This document shows positions 59,743 to 64,000 of a stretch of DNA of 64,000 bases, piece by piece (positions within the stretch are counted from its first letter, which is position 1; each line of letters begins with the position of its first letter). The stretch comes from SIG607 sp045648445 (GTDB taxonomy: Bacteria > Bacillota > Clostridia > Oscillospirales > Acutalibacteraceae), in the NCBI GenBank assembly GCA_045648445.1, contig JAZRNY010000016.1:3879-67878 (forward strand). The letters are read 5' to 3'. Made by a program: the position numbers and the translations under genes. The notes below the pieces were generated by a model, which was given only the letters and a program-made list of their open reading frames with translations, searched no databases and had not been told where the DNA came from.

Positions 59743-60399
59743 CTATAACAAGACTTCCTTTAATTCATCAATATCCCTAACAATAAAATCTGCGCCTGCA
59801 GAATTTAATTCCTCAATATTTCCGTAGCCATAAAGAACGCCCACGCCGAATACGTCGTTTTCTTTTGCTCCAATAATATCGTGACTTCTGTCACCTATCA
59901 TAACGACACTTTCTTTATTAGGATTATCAAGTCTTAACAGCGCCTCTTTTATAACGTCACCTTTTTTAACGCGTTCACCGCTAAGCAAAGAACCTACGAT
60001 TTCGGTAAAATAACCGCTTAAATTAAAATGGTCCAGTATTCTTTTTGCAAAAACTTCAGGTTTAGAAGTAGCCAAAACCACTTTAAAACCTTTGGCGTTT
60101 AGTTCTTTTAACAGTTCTTTTGCGCCAACGTAAACCTCATTTTCAAAAAGACCCGTTACCGAAAAGTATTCACGGTATTTTTCTACCGCTTCTATCGCTT
60201 TTTCTTTTGAAAAACCGTAATATTTTTCAAAAGACTCGTAAAGCGGAGGCCCTATAAAGCAGGCAAGTTCCTTTTTGTCTGCTATCTCGATGCCATAACT
60301 TTTAAGGGAATATGCCACCGAATTGGTAATGCCTTCAAAAGGGTCAGTAAGGGTACCGTCAAGGTCAAAAAGCACATATTTTATATCTTTGCTTATCAT
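59743..60399 (-). CDS. HAD-superfamily phosphatase (phosphoglycolate phosphatase-like)
   Basis: A 218-aa HAD hydrolase. ATG 60399 follows AGGAGA. Motif I LFDLDGTLTDPFEG (nucleophile Asp), motif II VVLATSKPE, and motif IV MIGDRSHDIIGAKEN are complete; a helical cap of the beta-phosphoglucomutase/Gph type (residues 20-85) separates I and II. The substrate is unknown. It lies downstream of rfbC but across a terminator. Confidence 0.9.
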   Translation of the reverse strand: MISKDIKYVLFDLDGTLTDPFEGITNSVAYSLKSYGIEIADKKELACFIGPPLYESFEKYYGFSKEKAIEAVEKYREYFSVTGLFENEVYVGAKELLKELNAKGFKVVLATSKPEVFAKRILDHFNLSGYFTEIVGSLLSGERVKKGDVIKEALLRLDNPNKESVVMIGDRSHDIIGAKENDVFGVGVLYGYGNIEELNSAGADFIVRDIDELKEVLL

Positions 60400-60413
60400 T
60401 TTTTCTCCTAAAA

Positions 60414-60437
60414 ACAACCCGAAATAATTCGGGCTGT
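60414..60437 (-). terminator. Terminator after rfbC
   Basis: On the minus strand a stem ACAGCCCGAA/TTCGGGTTGT with a TTAT loop runs into TTTTTAGG, the start of the HAD RBS. It should end most rhamnose-operon transcripts. Confidence 0.8.
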
Positions 60438-60443
60438 CCTTTT

Positions 60444-61007
60444 TTATTTTTTAAGGTCTTTAAGAAGCGAGTTAACCTTATCCTTATCAGAAAGAATAAT
60501 TTCCATACCGTCTTCAATAGGCCACTGAATATTTATATCGGGGTCGTTCCACAAAAGACCGCCCTCGTCGTTCGGATGATAAAAATCGTCAACCTTATAG
60601 GCAAATTCAGCCTCATCACTAAGTACCAAAAAACCGTGCGCAAAGTTTTTGGGAATAAAAAACTGCTTTTTATTTTCTTCGGTCAATAAAATTCCCACGT
60701 ATTTACCGTAGGTTTCACTTCCCTCTCGTAAATCTACGGCAACGTCATAAACTGCGCCCTTTATACAGCGAACCAGTTTAGACTGGGGAAAGGTTTTCTG
60801 AAAGTGAAGACCTCTGAGCACACCTTTTATGGATTTTGACTGATTATCCTGAACGAAATCAACGTCAATTCCGCCCTTTATAAAATTTTCCTTTTGATAA
60901 ACCTCGGTAAAATAACCGCGTTCATCTCCGTAAACGGTAGGCTCAACAATAATTACGCCCTCTATTTCGGTTTTGTGAAAGGTGAAATTTCCGAATTTTT
61001 CGCCCAT
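60444..61007 (-). CDS. rfbC: dTDP-4-dehydrorhamnose 3,5-epimerase
   Basis: A 187-aa RmlC cupin. VDFVQDNQSKSIKGVLRGLHFQ holds the catalytic His, and AVDLREGSETYGKYVGILL, FFIPKNFAHGFLVLSDEAEFAYKVDDFYHP and the C-terminal WNDPDINIQWPI are typical. It acts third in dTDP-L-rhamnose synthesis. Its ATG overlaps the rfbB stop by 1 nt. Confidence 0.97.
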   Translation of the reverse strand: MGEKFGNFTFHKTEIEGVIIVEPTVYGDERGYFTEVYQKENFIKGGIDVDFVQDNQSKSIKGVLRGLHFQKTFPQSKLVRCIKGAVYDVAVDLREGSETYGKYVGILLTEENKKQFFIPKNFAHGFLVLSDEAEFAYKVDDFYHPNDEGGLLWNDPDINIQWPIEDGMEIILSDKDKVNSLLKDLKK

Positions 61008-62074
61008 TAAAGTTCTTCCTTTCCGCTATACATCTTATCGTAGTACTTCTGATATTCTCCGCTTGTAACGTTTTCTACCCATTCTTTGTTATCAAGATAC
61101 CATTTTAAAGTCTTTTTGATACCGACTTCAAAGGGAGTTTCGGGATACCAGCCTAAAGCATCCTTAATCTTCTGAGGGTCAATACCGTATCTTCTGTCGT
61201 GACCCTTTCTGTCGGTTACGTAACGTATCATATGTTCGCCAACGGTGTCGTCAACGTTTTCTTTTATATAGGAAATAATGGTTTTTACTATGAATATATT
61301 GGGACGCTCGTTATGACCGCCAACGTTATAAACCTCACCCAAAACACCGTCACGCACAACCATATCAATAGCTTTGCAGTGGTCCTCAACGTAAAGCCAA
61401 TCTCTTATCTGCATACCGTCTCCGTAAACGGGAAGGTCTTTGTGCTTAAGGGTGTTGTTCATAATAAGGGGAATAAGCTTTTCGGGGAACTGGTAAGGGC
61501 CGTAGTTATTGGAGCAACGGGTAATGTTTACGGGGAATTTATAGGTATCTCCGAACGCCTTTACAAAAAGGTCGGCAGACGCCTTGCTCGAAGAATAGGG
61601 AGAATGAGGGTCAAGGGGAGTAGTTTCCATAAAGTAACCTGTTTCACCAAGACTTCCGTATACTTCATCGGTAGAAACCTGCAAATATTTTACACCATCT
61701 TTATAGGTGTCGTCACCAGTCTGCCATGCAACCTTTGCGCACTGAAGCATATTAACGGTACCAAGCACGTTGGTTTCAACGAAAATTTCGGGATTTGCTA
61801 TAGAACGGTCAACGTGGCTTTCTGCCGCAAAGTTAACAACGTAATCTATGTCGTGATTATTAAAAATTTCAGTAATGGCTTCTCTATCGCATATATCAGC
61901 CTGATAAAACTTATAACGAGGATTATTTTCAACGCTTTTAAGATTTTCTAAATTTCCCGCATAGGTTAATTTATCAACGTTAATTATCTCTACGTCATCA
62001 TATTTATTCAGCATATAAAGAACGAAGTTTGAGCCGATAAATCCGGCGCCGCCGGTCACAAGATAGGTTTTCAT
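61007..62074 (-). CDS. rfbB: dTDP-glucose 4,6-dehydratase
   Basis: A 355-aa extended SDR. The NAD motif is TGGAGFIGSNFVLYML; NFAAESHVDRSI, STDEVYGSLGE and the catalytic YSSSKASADLFVKAF follow, then TRCSNNYGPYQFPEKLIPL. It converts dTDP-glucose to the 4-keto-6-deoxy sugar. It lies 3 nt after rfbD. Confidence 0.98.
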   Translation of the reverse strand: MKTYLVTGGAGFIGSNFVLYMLNKYDDVEIINVDKLTYAGNLENLKSVENNPRYKFYQADICDREAITEIFNNHDIDYVVNFAAESHVDRSIANPEIFVETNVLGTVNMLQCAKVAWQTGDDTYKDGVKYLQVSTDEVYGSLGETGYFMETTPLDPHSPYSSSKASADLFVKAFGDTYKFPVNITRCSNNYGPYQFPEKLIPLIMNNTLKHKDLPVYGDGMQIRDWLYVEDHCKAIDMVVRDGVLGEVYNVGGHNERPNIFIVKTIISYIKENVDDTVGEHMIRYVTDRKGHDRRYGIDPQKIKDALGWYPETPFEVGIKKTLKWYLDNKEWVENVTSGEYQKYYDKMYSGKEEL

Positions 62075-62077
62075 AAA

Positions 62078-62959
62078 TTAGTCCTCAACTTTCATAATAT
62101 ATTCTTTTAAAGCGTCTTTCCATTCTCTCATTTCGTCACCTACAGCGCAGTCAAGTGCAAGATGGGAAAGAGAAGAAAATTTAGGTCTTTTAACGGGACT
62201 TGGATATTCTTCACTGGTACAGGGAGAAACCTCGCCCGATATACTGCTTAAAGCAACAATTTCCTTTGCAAATTCATACCAAGTACATTCACCGTTTCCG
62301 GTGCAATGATATATTCCGTATTCATTTGTGGCGGCCAATTTTAAAATATGGTGGGCAAGGTCATTAGCGTTGGTTGGGTTTCCGCGTTGGTCATTAACCA
62401 CAGTCATCGCGCCCCGTTCACGCATAACACGTCGCACAGTTTTCACAAAATTCTTTCCGATATATCCGTAAAGCCAAGAAGTGCGTACAACAAAAGCCTT
62501 TGTAGAAAAACTTAATGCGTAACTTTCACCAAGAGCCTTAGATTTGCCGTAAACGCTTTGCGGGTCAACTTTGTCCCATTCACAATAAGGAACGGTTCCT
62601 TCTCCCTTAAAAACGTAGTCGGTTGAAACGTGAAGGAATTTCGCGCCTACATTTTCGGCGGCAACGGCTAAATTACGCACACCGGCAGCGTTTACCTTAT
62701 AGGCAACGTCCTGCATGGTTTCACATCCGTCAACGTTGGTCATAGCCGCGCTGTTTATAATAACGTCAGGCTTTTCATTAAGGCAAAGTTCATTAACGGC
62801 GTTAAAATCGGTAATATCAAGATTGTCAATATCTACACCTATGACGGTTGCATCTTTAAAGCAAAGGGGGATTTCGCCTATTTCGCTTTTACCGTTCTTT
62901 AAAATAGCGGTAAGTTCGTTTCCCAGTTGCCCGTTACAGCCCGTTATTAAAACCTTCAT
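62078..62959 (-). CDS. rfbD: dTDP-4-dehydrorhamnose reductase
   Basis: A 293-aa SDR: KVLITGCNGQLGNELTAIL, HVSTDYVFKGEG, and catalytic VYGKSKALGES; substrate-specific WLYGYIGKNFVKTV and YHCTGNGECTWYEFAKEI. ATG 62959 follows GGAGG by 8 nt; an in-frame ATG lies 6 nt upstream (MPM). It makes dTDP-L-rhamnose. rfbA, the first enzyme of the path, is not in the window. Confidence 0.96.
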   Translation of the reverse strand: MKVLITGCNGQLGNELTAILKNGKSEIGEIPLCFKDATVIGVDIDNLDITDFNAVNELCLNEKPDVIINSAAMTNVDGCETMQDVAYKVNAAGVRNLAVAAENVGAKFLHVSTDYVFKGEGTVPYCEWDKVDPQSVYGKSKALGESYALSFSTKAFVVRTSWLYGYIGKNFVKTVRRVMRERGAMTVVNDQRGNPTNANDLAHHILKLAATNEYGIYHCTGNGECTWYEFAKEIVALSSISGEVSPCTSEEYPSPVKRPKFSSLSHLALDCAVGDEMREWKDALKEYIMKVED

Positions 62960-63726
62960 TGGCATTTCCTCCATTTTTTAAGATACTTTAATGCAGAAGA
63001 TAAATGTAACATTAAAAATTTAAAATTTTTAGCACTTTCGCGTTTCCAGAGATGCTTAACGCTGACATTCGGTTCAAAAACGACTCTGCCGTATTTTTTA
63101 ACCTCTCTGGACAAATCGGCATCTTCCATATACATAAAATACCGTTTGTCAAAACCGTCGACTTTTTCAAAAATTTCGCTTCTGATAAGGAAAAAACATC
63201 CCGTGCAAAACTCAATATCGGTGGTATTTTTAATTTTTTCGTCTTCTCTTGTATATTCCTTACGAATTTTTTTGAATATACCGCCGAGGCGGGAGAGTCT
63301 TCCTAAAAAAAGATATTTAAAGGTTGGATTTCGCTTTGGAAGATGCTGTTCGTTGCCGTCATCACCTATAATTTTCGGGGTAATCATAGCAATATCTTCA
63401 TTTTCTTCCATAATATCTACAAGTTTTGAAAGAGCGTCGCAATCAAGTTCAATATCGGGATTAATAACCGCGTGATATTTGCCCAAATTTTCACCTAAAA
63501 CCGTGTTATGTCCTGCGCCAAATCCAACGTTTTCGGGCTTTTTAATAAGTTTTATATCGGGAATTTCGCCTAATTTTTCAGCGGTATCGTCGGGCGAAAA
63601 ATTATCAATAACGTAAAGGGATAAAGGGTATTTTTTGGTATTATCAATGACTGAATTAACAGTTTTTACAGCCTGCTGTGCGCCACCGTAAACGACGATA
63701 GACGCGCTGAGCATTCTTTTTTCCAT
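62956..63726 (-). CDS. Family 2 glycosyltransferase, likely rhamnosyltransferase
   Basis: A 256-aa GT2. ATG 63726 follows GGAGGG. ASIVVYGGAQQAVKTVNSVI starts the fold; IDNFSPDDTAE, PENVGFGAGHNTVLGENLGKY and NPDIELDCDALSKLVDIMEE (metal-binding region) resemble WbbL-type rhamnosyltransferases. RYFMYMEDADLSREVKKYG is the acceptor-side ED motif. It overlaps rfbD by 4 nt, so it probably uses the dTDP-rhamnose made by the operon. Confidence 0.9.
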   Translation of the reverse strand: MEKRMLSASIVVYGGAQQAVKTVNSVIDNTKKYPLSLYVIDNFSPDDTAEKLGEIPDIKLIKKPENVGFGAGHNTVLGENLGKYHAVINPDIELDCDALSKLVDIMEENEDIAMITPKIIGDDGNEQHLPKRNPTFKYLFLGRLSRLGGIFKKIRKEYTREDEKIKNTTDIEFCTGCFFLIRSEIFEKVDGFDKRYFMYMEDADLSREVKKYGRVVFEPNVSVKHLWKRESAKNFKFLMLHLSSALKYLKKWRKCQ

Positions 63727-63758
63727 ATTATCCCTCCAAAACTTCACATATATAATAG

Positions 63759-63787
63759 ATTATAGCACAAAAATATAATAATTTCAA
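63759..63787 (-). promoter_or_regulatory. Promoter of the rhamnose operon
   Basis: On the minus strand, TTGAAA (63782-63787), 17-bp spacer, TATAAT (63759-63764). It lies just downstream of the rRNA terminators. Confidence 0.85.
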
Positions 63788-63790
63788 TTA

Positions 63791-63855
63791 AAAAAGAAAA
63801 GGAGCCTCTAAAAGCTCCTTAAAAACAAAAAAGCAGTCAACTGAGTGACTGCTTT
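63791..63855 (-). terminator. Tandem terminators after the rRNA operon
   Basis: On the minus strand the first hairpin, AAAGCAGTCA/TGACTGCTTT (63830-63855), is followed by TTTTTG. The second, AAGGAGC/GCTCCTT (63799-63820), is followed by TTTTCTTTTTT. Only about 52 bp separate the first from the 23S end, so no 5S gene intervenes. Confidence 0.88.
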
Positions 63856-63907
63856 AGGTTCACACCTTCAAAACTGAACAAAGGAAAAGCAAGGAGAATC
63901 GAAATAT

Positions 63908-64000
63908 AGGTCAAGCCCTCGGTCTATTAGTACACCCTAGCTTTGACATCACTGCCTTTAGACTTGGTGCCTATCAACCCGGTAGTCTTCCGGGGACCTT
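63908..64000 (-). rRNA. 23S ribosomal RNA, 3' end (truncated by window edge)
   Basis: The minus-strand sequence matches the conserved end of bacterial 23S rRNA: AAGGTCCCCGGAAGACTACC at the window edge, then GTTGATAGGC and GTACTAATAGACCGAGGGCT near 63910. The exact 3' end is estimated from the usual pattern. The gene extends beyond base 64000. Confidence 0.95.

Noticed and set aside
61199..61951. 250-aa plus-strand ORF opposite rfbB
   Set aside because: It is fully antisense to a confidently identified gene, its composition is odd and no RBS precedes it.
63856..63907. 5S rRNA or tRNA between 23S end and terminator
   Set aside because: The interval is about 52 nt with no cloverleaf or 5S-like sequence.

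Overview
The window looks like a chromosomal segment of an anaerobic Clostridia-type Firmicute, most likely a Ruminococcaceae/Oscillospirales-like gut or rumen bacterium. The evidence is a moderately AT-rich composition, classic low-GC gene orders (nusA-rnpM-ylxQ-infB-rbfA and rpsF-ssb-rpsR), a Thr T-box before thrS, strong -35/-10 promoters with 17-bp spacers, and three secreted proteins with dockerin modules. This assignment is inference; no phylogenetic marker was compared.

Layout. 1-7033 (+): translation/RNA operon nusA(partial)-rnpM-ylxQ-infB-rbfA-nrnA-truB-ribF. 7034-7492: a gene-free block of modular hairpins. 7493-12005: a sugar locus with a 708-aa unrecognised protein, an AraA-like isomerase and a divergent AraC regulator. 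12176-15410: two secreted dockerin proteins with peptidase-like N-termini, followed by a fold-back, terminally inverted element. 15725-22487 (-): CDF transporter, ddl, a membrane-anchored MurF-like ligase, an alpha/beta hydrolase, a CYTH protein and mgtE with a structured leader. 22725-28784: U32 peptidase, TspO, a membrane protein, an internally shortened FAD-oxidoreductase-like protein, and a dockerin-VanY carboxypeptidase. 28963-31680: rpsF-ssb-rpsR and a beta-helix protein. 31715-36626: rodA, tsaE-tsaB-rpiB and T-box-thrS. 36891-43349: gdhA, a SLOG/XRE divergent pair, a PAP2 phosphatase and proBAC. 43463-49279: GT2, a minimal Suf-like pair, a Na/Pi cotransporter and glyS. 49441-56302: two small unknown genes, EamA, MATE-gpsA and a GH94-like phosphorylase. 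56337-63726 (-): LtaS-like enzyme, ThrE halves, HAD phosphatase and the dTDP-rhamnose genes rfbC-rfbB-rfbD plus a glycosyltransferase. 63908-64000 (-): the 3' end of a 23S rRNA gene.

The most interesting material is non-coding. Two families of modular hairpin repeats are present, each in two copies. Family 1 (7049-7308 and 38271-38534) sits between convergent gene ends and shows compensatory base changes between copies. Family 2 (36653-36858 and 51039-51304) starts exactly at a -10 box and fills the 5' untranslated region of the next gene. An unassigned structured leader precedes mgtE, and a 320-bp inverted-repeat element exactly fills the gap between two convergent stop codons. Among proteins, the FAD-oxidoreductase-like ORF that appears to lack the middle of its domain and the dockerin-bearing cell-wall peptidases merit a second look.
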